This document shows positions 48,101 through 60,862 of a stretch of 64,000 nt of DNA, one piece after another. Origin of the DNA: Gymnogyps californianus (lineage: Eukaryota; Chordata; Aves; Accipitriformes; Cathartidae). A program made the position numbers and the translations under genes. The notes under the pieces are model-generated. The model was not told the origin of the DNA. It was given only the letters and a program-made list of their open reading frames with translations, and made no database searches. Location: contig NC_059481.1 in NCBI RefSeq assembly GCF_018139145.2, positions 12,140,368 through 12,204,367 on the forward strand, in the 5' to 3' direction. The stretch's first letter is position 1, and each line of letters starts with the position of its first letter.

Positions 48101-51100
48101 AAGAAATTGAAATTATATTACATAAAAATGATGTTGGGCTGCTCTCCATCATCACTGAACAGGTTCAGACAAAGCTATTTAAGTTTAGACTGTCAACTAC
48201 TGTTGTAGAAGGGACACGTTATCTCCAAGAGGAGTTACCTAAAGCTTGGGGAATGATCTTGTGGAACGTCCTCTGTGTAAATGGAATGTGGAGCTTTTAT
48301 AATGGAAAATAAGTTGTTGGAAATTCTCATCTATAGCAGAAAATGGCTTTTTTCTACAGGGAAAGGAAAAGGACACTACTAACTAACAATCTGCCTCCTT
48401 TCTTTTGGAAATGGATTTGACTTCTTACAAATAGAAAATCTAGCCTTCAACCCCAGGTGAATTTGGAGGAGAATGGCAACTTTTGAATTCAGATGCTTGG
48501 CTCCAGATTCACTCCCATGGTTTGGGTTCTGTTTTCTAATTTGGACTGAAATACATATGACAACTTGTATTTTCTTACTGAGGCAGAAGCTGATAAGCTG
48601 ATGAGGGTCTTGAAGGAACAGGTGATCGCTAGACAATTCCTACCATTTGAACTCTCCACTTACAGACAAAAATCTTAAAATTATGGTAATGACACCATTG
48701 ATCTTTAGTCCTTTTCTTGGTTCCCCAAGGTATTAACCTGGTCTTTAGTGGCTGTGAATTTAAGCACTGCTTCCTCAGTTCAGCTACAGCTACATTACTC
48801 TGTGGCATGTTAAGAGTTTTTTGGATCTATTTGACGTTTTTTAGTAGATCAGCCACTAGATGGCACTTAAAGTTTGCTTTCTTTTCCACTTTTTTTTCAG
48901 AGGTATTTTTCAAAGATCTGTTCATCTATAATTAACAGTTGATGACTCCCATTGGGACTATGTTGGCGGAAAGCAAGATGCAGCAATATTTGAGTGAAAG
49001 CAGGCAAAAGTAGAACCATTAAAGGGGGAACAATGACTATAATTTAAATAAGATTTGGGTGGTTGCAGTGTTTGCATAATCCCTCCTGGCATGCAAGAGC
49101 AGTAGAGAAGCCTGTGGCTTTGCTCTCCTGCTGTGTTACAACAAAAATGGAAAATTATAATGAACAGCAACATTTTTCCTATCTTTCATATTCACTCTCT
49201 TCTTACTCGCCCTTCCTCCATTCCTTTAAGTGGAATGCAGTCTACTTAAGGATTGCATTGTAATGAAAGTAGTGTATAGCTTAGTAAACTCTGCATTGGA
49301 TTCTCCGAATCAGATGCCTCTTGCTGCAAGTTCAGGACATAAATTAAAACTTACTTAATACATGTTAACCCAGTAAAGGCAGGTGATATATAGTAACCTG
49401 AATTATGTGAATTTTTATTAAGGTTCCCTAACTTCTGTATTGGTTGCTACTCTGTAATACTGCAGTCTGGTGCTCTTGTATTTGTCTTCCCCCCACCCCC
49501 ACCCACCCCCCAGTTTTTTTTTTTTAAATAACTATCATTGTGTTTTGGCTTAAAGATAGTTAAATAAGTTTCGGTATTAAGTAAACTTCTATGACCCTGC
49601 CTATTTCCTGTCCTGTCAAACCTTTCCTTGTAAGAATAACAGTGTCCTTTTATTTGGTGGAGTGTAGCATGATGTTTTTGGCAGGCCCAACATTTTTGAC
49701 TTGCATAAATTTGTGACCTCAAGTGCAAGAAAAGTGAATGCTTGCTTCAGTGCCTCATGGTTTCTGCCTAAAAAGAAAAGCGTCCACATCGCTAACCATT
49801 ACAATTTCTGAAGGAAAATTATCAGCACACTTATTCCAGCTGATTGCACATGACTGCCCTTCCAAAGAAAAGAATCAGAAATAAAAATAAGTATTTTGCA
49901 CCTAGTTATGTAAGGTACCAAAAGTCTGAAAATATAGGGCAGACTGTACTGCCTTACTGGTTTCTAGAATTGGCACACATGGCACTTCCCTCACTAACAG
50001 CTATTTGGCAATCTCTACCTCAGTAAGGATGTGATTCTGCAAAGTGTAAATTTGGGTCTGCTGCCGGGCAAAGAATGTCATTGCATGGTTAAAGGTTGCA
50101 GGATCAGGTCTGAAGTGAATTAACATAATTATTTTCCTAAACTTTCCCTCCATTAACTGTGTGGTTATTTAGCTCTTTACCACTGAAGTGATGCTTTTCC
50201 CCTACTCTGTTAGAACACAGCAAGAAAACCTTTTATCCTGCCAAGTGAAAACCTGACAGATTAATTTTATAATTTGAGAGCCCTCATCCAGAAAGTAACT
50301 ACTGTATTTTAATATGTAAAATATGTTTAAATAAACATATGTGAGCTGTATAGGCACACTTACTTGTTTCCCCTTAGACTTTGATGGTTTTTTCATTATG
50401 TCACAAAAATGTAATATTAATCATTGGCTTTTTAGGAAATATTTGTATAGTAAATTTTGTAACAGAAATAAGAGTTTTGTATCAATTAATATTGCTTGTA
50501 GCCTTAACATTTAAAGCCAATATCCTTGAACTGAAGAAAGTTATCTTTTGACTACTATTGATTACAGCAAAGGAATTTGTTTGGTTTTGTTTTGTAAAAG
50601 GAAGAAGAAAAAACAAACAGTCATGAATGTAGTATCTTTGGCCAGATTCCTTTAACATGAGTATTTTGTGGTTTATGGATTCCTAGTCTGAACAGTTGTC
50701 TCCAAGTGTCCAAGACAAAATAACTATGTGTCCTAGTTGGAAGAAAATTTCCCCTTTCCTTTGCAGCTAAGCTAATTGTGCCATGTCTAGCAAGCATGGC
50801 AGTGTATAGTATCCAGTGCTGCCTTGCTAACACACCTCAGTCCTGACCACAACCTTCCTGCTTGCACTAGCTTGCACTCTGGTCACTGCCAAATTACAGG
50901 TACCCTTCCTTAGGGTGCAGGACAGCATCAAGGAATCCCACTTGTCAGGTTTTCACAGCAGCAAACACTAAACACCAGTCTCACTTTCTTACACTTCCAT
51001 GTAGAAGTTGCTGCTGGCAGCAAGCCAAACTGTCAGCATTACAGGTAATTCAAGCCATTTAAATTCTGCAGGAATAATTTTTTTTTTTGTCTGTCCTATC

Positions 51101-54100
51101 CTATGACACTGGATCGTAGCAGTACATAGGCTGGCAACAGTCAAAGAAAAGGAGGAGGTCTTTTGTTAGGGGAGAAAATACGATATTTCAATCCTGTTCT
51201 TCCCTTTCTTTTCAACTTGCATTAAGGCATTAGCAATGTGAGAAAAATGAAAAAGGAGTTGTGACAATGCCAGGAAATCATGGATCCACCAACAGAGAAC
51301 TCATTGCCCTCCCTGGACATGAAGAAAGGAGACAGCTGAGTCAAGAACAGACTGAGAGCTCCCGCTTCATCATCTTGGTGAGCTTTTTGGTTTTGAGGTG
51401 GGGTTTTTTGTTTGTTTGGGTTTGTTTGTTTAATATTAATCATATCAATTAAACTAATAAAAGTTCTCCAGGAAAAACTGGATAAACGTCACTGCCTGGA
51501 AGACTGCTACCAAATGAAAAGCCAAACTGTTGCTCCAGGGAGGCAGCAAGGTACTGGTATTTTTGTCAGAACATCATTCCTCTCCCAAGTGCAGCACTGT
51601 ACATCTTGTTATCAGTTTCTAGCTAAGAGAGGCTTTAAGAGCGGCTTTAAAGAGGGCTTCACATTTCTGGAAGCATGACATATGCTGTGTCCCACCCCAG
51701 ACCACCGGCACAGAGCCTCCAGACTGCCGTTCATAACTTTCCCAAATGCCAGCTGAGTAAGACTGACTAATAGTCAAAACAGGCAAGCTTTCACCATTGT
51801 ATCTTGAGCAGGCTGGAAGTCTGCTATGTGGGAGAAGTAGCCTCTGTTTGCATTTTTATTTGGGTGACCTTCGAGATGCTTAGCATTTATGGGACAGCCT
51901 AGACTGAGCAGAAAAACACAGCTCAGGCACTTCTGAGTAGTTTGGTTCTTACAACAGGATTCTGGATTTTTTCAGTCCTGTCTGCTCCTGGGCACCTGCT
52001 TGCCAACAGGACCTACCTTTTTATTTTTACATCATTATTTTCTGCTAATAAAGTTGATTTTAAAACTATGAGAACCTACAATAAAAACAAATTGGACTCC
52101 ATCTCTGTCCCCCTACTCCTGAAGTTTGCCATTCAAAACGTGTTGAAGGCATGGCTATATATATATTAAAGCATGCAAATGATCACTGATGCCAGGATTG
52201 CATACAAGCTAAATGAAAAATTATTACTCATTTCCAATTATTCCAAGAAATTTTGAGCAGCTGCCAAAACAATAGAACAGCTGGATGAGGACAGGGATAG
52301 GGTCTGTTTAAGCTGGCACTCAGGCTCAAGAAATTAATGCAAAGCCACAGCCGTGGTTGTCTGGAAGAGTCAACTTTATCCCAGTATTGGGCAACAACAT
52401 GCGCTGATAAAGCAGCATGCTAGTAACATCTGCCCAGCAAATGGGTTACTCCTCCAGCTTCCATTATATTTGAGCTGTTGGAGAACACCAAGGGCCTCTA
52501 GAGCCACAGATCAGCAAAAACAATGCAACATTGAAACCGGGGCTGCCTGGCTGTGGTAGGATTGTTAATCATGACACTAGGTTGTTGGTACTAACTCAGG
52601 TTAGGAATGAGACTGGGGTTTATTACAAATACTGAGACTGTGCAAATAGAGTAGATGTGGAGAAAGCTAAGGTGTAACTCATATCTTATGATCCCTTAGG
52701 GTCTCCCTGGATAGCACCTTTTCCCCTCATGCCTTTGCTTATTGATCTCTACCTTCTGGTTTGCCAGACTTTCATTTTCCAGGTGTGCCATCAGCTAGCA
52801 GGCAATGGTAGGAGTGTTTAAATAGATAGTTGAAATATTCATGTGAAACTTGCTCACTTCTAATGAACAGTAGAGAAACAATTTAAACTCTGTTATTTAG
52901 CTGGTGCAAAGGAAAAGTGCTTACAAATTAGGCATTAGAACCAAAATTAGACCTAAGAGCAAGACTCCTGGTTTAGTACTCTAAAGTATATGCCAATAGC
53001 CCAGGGGAAACTCCATCATAACTCTATTAAGTTGCCTCTTCTACTGCTGCCTTATGATAAAGTACATTACATAGTCTCACTGGCCTGTGCGTGTTCCTAA
53101 AGTCTGGTGCTGTTGTTGGCAAAGCTTTACTATATTCCTACATTACACAGAGCACTGTGCAAATGCTAAACAAAAGAAAATGACATCCAACTGCTAACAA
53201 AGACATGTTGGGTATTCAGATTTCCCCCCTTTCCCTGTACCCAAAGTGGCAGTCAGACAAAGGCTTCTTCTGAATCCTTGCTCATTGTATGAAGCACAAC
53301 TCAATCACAAAATGTTACTAATCATGGCCTTCCATAGCTCTCCAACTAATATTTTTAAAGTTATCCTGCATGCTAAATATAATTTTCCATGGCTGAGAAC
53401 TGTGAAACTGATACAGCCCTCATCAGAATGCTAAGGGTACTGGCATTGCTTTAAAACTATCTCCACAGTCAACTTCAACAGGTTATGTGCACATAGATCT
53501 TCAACAAAAGTCAAAGGATTGCATGTTTTAATAGCTATGGAAGTATTTTATTCCCTCTGAAAAAAACAATTGGATTCATGTTTGTTAATGCCCAATACCC
53601 AAGGTCAAAAAGCACGTTCCTGTATTCGGCCAGAAGCATTTCCTTGCAAGAGATCAAGATGTCAGAAAGTTATGATTGATCAACAGTAGCTGCCCAAGGG
53701 ATTTGAATGAAAGCCTTTGGAAGTCTTAAATCAATAGCTCTCAAGAGCCCTCTATCTATAAATGCAGTTGTTTTTAGTAAACATCTGTTGAGTGTTTTTA
53801 ATTCACCTAAAGAAAATATCTTGGAATTAATTTTTATGGGTTTCTGGGACATCAGATCACTAATTGCCAAAGAACTTTGGCACACTTAAAAGGAGTGAGA
53901 GTCAGACAGAATACTTCAAACACTAGTTAGGGCAAATTCTGAATGTTTGCCAACTGAAATGCAATTGTTCACGGTTTGTGCACTACTTACTACTGAAAGA
54001 TGACAAAATCTGTCTAAGGAATAATTACTGAAAGAGACAGCTGTGAGGTGGGACACACTGTTACCTCATATGATCTGTATACAAGAAGTGATTAATATAG

Positions 54101-54240
54101 AATTACATCTGAGATACAGTATAGTCATAAGACTCGGGGTCCTTCTCTCAGAGTTCCCTTTCTCCATCAAAATGAAACTTAGAATGCTTCTGTTATTTCA
54201 CAGACTCAAAGTTATTCCTAAGGGCAAGAACTAGTCAGCT
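45181..54240. other. Intergenic region downstream of DUT, left part
   Basis: No exon of a known gene on either strand. Low-complexity elements are T runs near 45861-45871 and 47414-47430, the C-rich tract at 49489-49511 followed by a T run (49514-49525), and G/T-rich sequence at about 51384-51431. Open frames are below 125 codons and lack recognisable domains. Confidence 0.55.
49489..49511 (-). other. Strong G-quadruplex motif on the minus strand
   Basis: The plus strand reads C6-A-C5-A-C3-A-C6, so the minus strand has four G runs (6, 3, 5, 6) with single-T loops, the most stable loop pattern for parallel quadruplexes. It is followed by a T12 run on the plus strand. Confidence 0.9.
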
Positions 54241-54244
54241 ATGT

Positions 54245-54397
54245 CATAGTCTCCCCAGGGAAGCTGTGGAAACCCCTTCGGCTTGATGCAGACAAAGAAG
54301 GGAAAAAGCACACCACAGAGAACAATCCTGCATTGGCTGATGGGTTGAGTAGATGACCTAACGGGTCTTTTCCATCTATAATTTTATTCTGTGGCTT
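54245..54397 (+). mobile_element. CR1 LINE fragment, decayed 3' end
   Basis: Matches the 3' terminal part of CR1 retrotransposons by eye: CTCCCCAGGGAAGCTGTGG (54251-54269), then GATGACCTAACGGGTC (54352-54367), TTTTCCATCTATAATTTTA and an ending like ATTCTGTGGCTTTGATG in place of the ATTCTATGATTCTATG terminal repeats. The many changes show an old copy of an early avian or reptilian subfamily. No open frame for reverse transcriptase remains; only the tail is present, as usual for 5'-truncated CR1. Confidence 0.75.
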
Positions 54398-57300
54398 TGA
54401 TGCTGAAGGCCCTGTTGACATCCACAGGGCTGTTGCTTTCCTGGAAGCTTTAATAAAGATCTGGTTTGGAACTCAGAATAACTAACACCACTGAGCATAT
54501 AACTCTAGTATGGGGTGACAGGCAACAAGAATGCCAATGGGAACATGCCCCATCATGCTAGTTGTGTTTATTCCAGCCCTTAACACCAGGATTCCCTGAA
54601 ACACTTGCATCAATATATAGTAACTGCAATGGATGTCAGCATGCTCCTTACTTCAATGCAGAAGAAACACAATGTGTAACCACTTACTGTACTGTTTACC
54701 CAAGATTTTGCTTGGATTTATAAGCTCCTGTGTCTGGCCTGGCCTGAAGACTTTAGTTCATTAGGAGATGCAGGAATTCATCTAGAAATCCTCAGTCAGG
54801 AACAAACGTATCAGTATTTCTAATCTGTTCTTCACCTAGTCTGTTACTATCAGAAGCCTACTTCCTCTTTGCTACAGCACATCCTTATGTTAAGATGGGT
54901 ACAAGCTCACAAGAACCACTTTGTCACATTTATTCTTCAGTTGAAAGACCAACTTTACCCTGTTGCCACTGGAGTTACTTCTGGGGCAAACACAATTACA
55001 GTTATACCTCAAAGTACAGCAGAAAGATTTGCAATCGCTCTTCTCATCCAAAATTTGGGCAAAGTGACAAGGCTTGATTATCCCTGTGAGATACCCCACT
55101 AGCCTCTAGGGCAGGACGAGTTTGTGAACAGTTTCTGTTGGTCCATAGAGCAGACCTCCTCAGCTAGCAGTGAGATTTCCAACAGTTTGCAAAGTGTAAA
55201 GATATTTTGCCAATACAGTAACTAAATGAAACATGGTAGAATGTAGCCTATGGCAACCCAGATCTGAATCTAGAAATCTAGCCTGTGGAGGCATGGTGGT
55301 ACCAGAGGAATATTCTGACTCAGCTGGAGCAGCTTCTCAGATCTGAAAGAAACTTTGCCCAATGGGAACTCACAGCAGGTCACAGCTCTGTTTCTCATGA
55401 GGTTGGCTACATCTGTTCCCTTTTATGCAAGAGAAACACTTCATTAGGGCCCTACGTAACTTTCTGTTGGGCAATACTGGGCACTCCTGGTTTCATCAAA
55501 TGATGAATCAGTGGGTCCCATTATTGCTTCATAGCTCATACAGTAAAGTTTTGGGTGGGTTCTTGGACAAGAATCTTGGCTCTGAAAGACATGTTTGATA
55601 TGACAGCCTTGGACACAGCCATGCAATAATTCAAACACTTCTTACAAAGTGTATGTGTTTACTTACATCAATAAGCATAAAGTTAAAGCCATCTCTTTTG
55701 CTATTGTATCAAATAAAAAAACCCAACACCATTATATCTCTTGGAATTCAGGGGGACTCCCCCACACAAACACACCCCGCTCTGTGGCTTAGGAAGGTAT
55801 AGATTCCAGACCTTTCCATCTGCTGTAGAACGGCCCTGTGGAGAAACCTTCTCCGGAGCTGAAAGCTGACTGTAAGGGGTCCACACAGGCCAGCATCCCT
55901 CATATTTAGTGAATCAGACTGCACAGGTATGCAAGGCAGAGCAGAATCTGGCACTTAGTAACAAATAAGTTGCTATTTTTAAAAGCCATGTTGGTATCTT
56001 TTTGAATGTTTCTTATGACTTCAGCAGATTATTGCTTGGCTCTATCACAATCCAGTTTTCTGGATTCCAGAGTAAATTTGAAGTCTGAATGCATTAGAAA
56101 GCATGAAGAAGCATTAGGCTGCTATGTAAGTACTGAAGGTAGCTGCAATTTTCAAAAATACAGTGAGAGACTGACTGCTGAAATCAGTGGCATTCAGACT
56201 GCAATTTAACAACAAAACTATTTTTAGAGTGAATGGAGAGAAATATTTTGAGTCTTAGGCCCTTGGATGTCATCCCTCCCCTTCCTTCAGTCTGGACTGA
56301 CATGGGGATGTTGGGCTAAGATTATGGTAGTTACCCTTAATCCAGCGGTAGACTAAATCCAGGAGAAGTGTAAGTGGACACCAGGACTAAGACTTGCTTC
56401 TGCCACAAGTCAGGATTAGTTTCTTTCACTCGTTATCCCACAACAATGAAAGAGTCTTTTCCAGTGACCTGTACTGGGTCCTGTAAAAATTTTAAGCATG
56501 GAGTTGAAGGTACAGACAGGACATTTGGTCAGCACAAATCCACTCTCAGACTTACCATGTCTAAATCTAAAATAGTCATTAGCGAAACAGGTAATTGAAC
56601 ATAGCGTCAACTGAAAGCCTATTTCACCAATCAGTTTCTCACTACAGGGAAAAGTTCTTGGTGGAGAAATAGTTCTGTTTGTTCTCATTCTTACCTTAAT
56701 GTAACATTGCTGCTACATTTTGTCCTCCAGAAAGCACTAGAGACTGTGGCATTGCAGCTTTTTCTTTCCACTAAGTGCCTCACACAGATGACACACCCTA
56801 GCAGTGCTGGGCCCGAGCTTGGGAACATCAGCCTGTTCCAAAAACCAGAGTTCCCACATAACTACATAATTCGCTGCTATCGAGTTACTGGGCTAGCCAC
56901 AAATTGACTAATGTAATACTCACTGAGGATCAGGAGATTGTAGCATGACTGTTTAATTTCCAGGGGAGGGTGATTTGTCCTTTAGTATCACAAACACTTT
57001 AATTATCAACACACAAATAAGTACTAAATCCCCATCTGGCAGCCATGCACAGCACAAAAAGAAAAGTGAATCTGCACCCTTTAACTTGCAGTGATGTACC
57101 CAGACATTAGGGCCCTCTGAAATCCGTCAGTGAAGTTTGTACCACTGGTGCTTCCCTAGCTGTGCAGAACAGGCCAAGGACAGGAGAGCAGCTGGGACTC
57201 AGCACTGCAGAGCATTGCTTGCCTTAGTGTGACTGAGGAGTATCATTCTGGTTGGATATCACTCCCTCTCACTTGGTGTTTTCAGCCCATAAACCAAACA

Positions 57301-60300
57301 GCAGCAGTGATCAAGAGCAATTCCCTTCCCCCACATGCCTCACTGATAAAACGAAGCTTTTCCTGAGAAATAATTTCAGTCTTAGAAAACAAGATTAGTC
57401 TTTTTCTAAGCTAGAAGGGTCTTTTGAATTGCTCCTTGAACTTAAGCTTCACATCACTCATTGCTTATTTCTCATAGTCTTTTAGCAACCAAACTGGTTC
57501 ATAACCTACAAAGAGAGAGTTTGCTCCAGCTACGACAACAGCTTAGACTAGAAGAAAACAGGACCTACTTCCATCTTCTTCAGTAGCTCAAGATCCTGAA
57601 CACACCGATCATGTTTTCTTCACCAGACCAGCTCAACAATACTACAAATCCTCAGAAAGTAGGGGAATGAGAACAGGCTGCAATTATTGGCTGCAGATGT
57701 TTACACCAGCCAGTCGCCTGCTAACTACCTGTAATTGCCAGCGTCCTCCCGCACAGGAGAGCCACATAAACATTTGCAGCTGGTAACAGCCAGTTCTTGC
57801 TTATGCAATTTCCCAAGGTTATATAAAGATTTTTTCGTACCAAGCTGGAAAGATTTGCACTGAAAATTTTTAAAAACAACCCTTAGGTATCATGCTGAAT
57901 ATACCAGACAAATGACTGCAAAATAAAAGATAGTCTGAATTCATTGACTGGAAATTTGCAGGGAGAGTTCATTGAAAGTCTGCTCACTCTCTGCTAGGGC
58001 TGCTAATCCTCTCTGTAACAATCTGCTTTCTGAAAGAGGTTTTTAAATATTAAACCTTAAAATCTAAGCTAGGAAGTTATTTTACAGTAGATCATCCTTC
58101 TCTGGATATTGCAATACCAGCAATCTTTCTTAGTATTTGATTTGCATAGTAATCAGTGAAGAATTCAGTCCTAGCACTGTTATATCTCCAGCTAGCTGTT
58201 GTATTCACTACATTATTTTATCTTATTCATCTGAAAATGGTTATCATACTTCCATCTAGAACGGCTTAGTTCAGTCTACAACTACAGCTCATCTCAGTGG
58301 CATCTGTAAAAAAATGAATTAATTTTGGAAGAGGTAATTTTTTAACACCACTGGACTGCCACTCTGTGGGACAAAGATTTTTATTGCTCAAGATGAGCAA
58401 ATAAACACATTCAGCTTCCCAAATCAGGCAGGGATGATAGGACCACAAGGGTTGCATGTACTTACTATGGACTTCATAGAATATGTTTATTTCTATTTAA
58501 CCCCTCGCTCTCTCCCACTTTGCAATTACCTCTAGACTTCAGAGCTACCAGCAAGATCTATTTCATACAGCTGCTCAAAATAAACCATTTAGTTATTTGA
58601 GCTCCTCGATCTCCAAGTGCCATAAGCACAGCTCACCCTTTCCCACCCAGGTACAGGGCATCTGTTGATGTTAACAGTTTTCTGTCTTAATATCCTGAAG
58701 ATCAGATGAGACTAAAAAGTCAAATCGGGTCCCAGAGCAGATTGCAGACATAGGGTCTCTTCCTGCCAGCTCTGCAAAGGAGAAGAAGCAAGTGCCTTTT
58801 GTTTGGTGCTTGTAGTCGACCATGCAGTACTGAGAGTTAATAGATCAGTTTATATTTCTATCCTTCCTGAAAAGAAATTTGGCTTTATTCCACCTTCTTC
58901 TTCTGACCTGAAGGGACCACGTACTATGGAAAAGGACGAAGGAGTTCACGTGCTAGGCTAGGTGGCATACTTTTGGGCACCATTTCATTCCCTAATGCCA
59001 CGATTCTGATGCCATGTAACATCAGGAAGCAATCTGTGAAATGTCTGTAAAAAGCAGAAAGAAACTCTGTGCATTCAAAGGAGCAAAAGGGGAAATAAAA
59101 ATAATGGATTGATTTTCAGAGTCCAACCTGATATGTATTTGGCTTTAAGTAAAAACCTCTGTGGTATCACAGCACAAGATGGTCGAAGGACTCTTTTTTT
59201 TTTTTTTTTCCTTTTTAAAGAGACATTTGCAGCACTTTAGGTAAAAAAAAGAAGTAAGAAACACTCTCCTAATTAGCTTCTATAATGAGAGGGAAGAGTG
59301 GAAAGGAACTCCTCGCACAGCATTAATCGAAATCGTGTCAAGTGCTGTACAGTTGAACTTTTTCACGGTGACTATAAACCATGAGCTAACTTTAATACTC
59401 ACAGTTGCTTTCTCTGTATGTGTGCTTAAATATCTTCCAGTAAAAGTGCAAAGCCACTGGTCAGCTTCAGCCAAACTGAACCAAGCAGTAAATGTCTAAC
59501 AGCTGCTGAGCTCATATATGCCTTTCAGGAAAGCAGGCGGTGAAGGAGAGGCTGGATTAGTTGCCACCCAAATGAAAGGATGCAGTGTGAGCTTCACCTG
59601 TATTAGACTGCAGCAAACGGGAAGGAGCTGCTACCGATGCTCTGTCCGTGTGGGGACTAAACCTGACTGAACCTTGGCTCTTCCTAGACCTCAAAAAAAT
59701 CCATGTACAAGCCATGCCTTTAGGGTGCCAAACTGCTCTTATTTCAGATTTGAACTCCCACCCCAATATCAGTGTTGAAAGAGCGCCGTACATCAGAAAT
59801 CCCACAGCGCAGTTTAGAGATGAGCTCACCTGTGATCAGTGGGAGGGCGACTCTAAAGGAGCTGTCAAAGAAAAAAAGTTGCTTGAATCCAAAAATGGAG
59901 AAAACCTTTTGGTCAGCTTAGCAAATGGTAAGGTATGGGAGAGTTGGCAAAACAAGAAGAAACCAGTGAAATAGGTGTTAAATAACAGCAATAAACTTCC
60001 TTAGCTCTGTTTTCTGGAATAAAATGCTGATCTTACTTGTTCATTTACTCAGGTAGATGGGAAAATATTGTCACCAGGGGTACATATGTGCTGGGGTGAT
60101 GGGAAAGTGTATGAGCAGGAAGCAATTAAATGGTTGTAAAAGAGTTGGACAGAATATGACAGTGCGCGCCAGGTCCAGCTAATGAACCTGCCTGAATTTA
60201 TAGGTGGATAAAACATGTTAAGTTATGGGTCATTTGAGTTCTCAAGTGACAGGTCAGATCTGTGGAGTGGCAAGCATAGCATCATTGTTGAAATAACCGT

Positions 60301-60520
60301 TGGCAATTATTATGAGCCTGCCCTTATGTTTAATAACATTTAATTTTATAAGCAGTTCTGGATGATATCAAGTAGCTGTTCAGTCAATTAAATGCACACA
60401 GAGAAGTGACTATGGAGGCTGGATTGCTGGCACAGGGTCAAGGCACTCCTGGGCGAGTGGGACACCTCTCCATCCATAGAAATTTTTATTTGTTTATTAC
60501 TTATGCTCTGGCCCTCTGAG

Positions 60521-60560
60521 AGTTCAGGGCAAAACTCCACTGACCTATAAAGTTCTGCTT
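60521..60560 (+). repeat. Second partial copy of the same repeat, opposite orientation
   Basis: GGGCAAAACTCCACTGACC (60527-60545) matches the reverse complement of the core of the element at 60790-60862. Short and diverged. Confidence 0.35.
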
Positions 60561-60789
60561 CTGTGCCAAAGTATCTCCGTCAGCCACTTCACCTGCACGA
60601 CACCTATCATCTCACACCCAGGCCTGTCGGTATTGCCAAAGTGATATTCTCAACACATCTGTCTGAGCAGGACCCAGGCTCAGCTGAGGGAGCACAAGGG
60701 CCCTTCTCTGCTCTCTGCTCTCCTTTCCCCCGCTGGAGCTGTGGATGGCTGTGCTGAGCATGGGTGAGATCCCAGGGGCACTTTGAAGA

Positions 60790-60862
60790 TTCAGGGTAAA
60801 ATCTTGTTCCAGTGAAATCAATGGGAGTTTTGCCATTGACTTTGGTGGGGCCGGACTTCATT
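60790..60862 (-). repeat. Ancient sauropsid interspersed repeat with internal palindrome
   Basis: The core ATCAATGGGAGTTTTGCC (60818-60835) with arms CCAGTGAAATCAATGG (60809-60824) and CCATTGACTTTGGTGG (60833-60848) is typical of a repeat that is common in turtle and crocodilian DNA. I recognise the phrase from memory but cannot name the family with certainty. The arms are 12/16 complementary. Confidence 0.5.

Noticed and set aside
59648..59974. 108-codon plus-strand open frame in the intergenic region
   Set aside because: Unrecognised, no supporting signals; length is within chance expectation for 64 kb in six frames.
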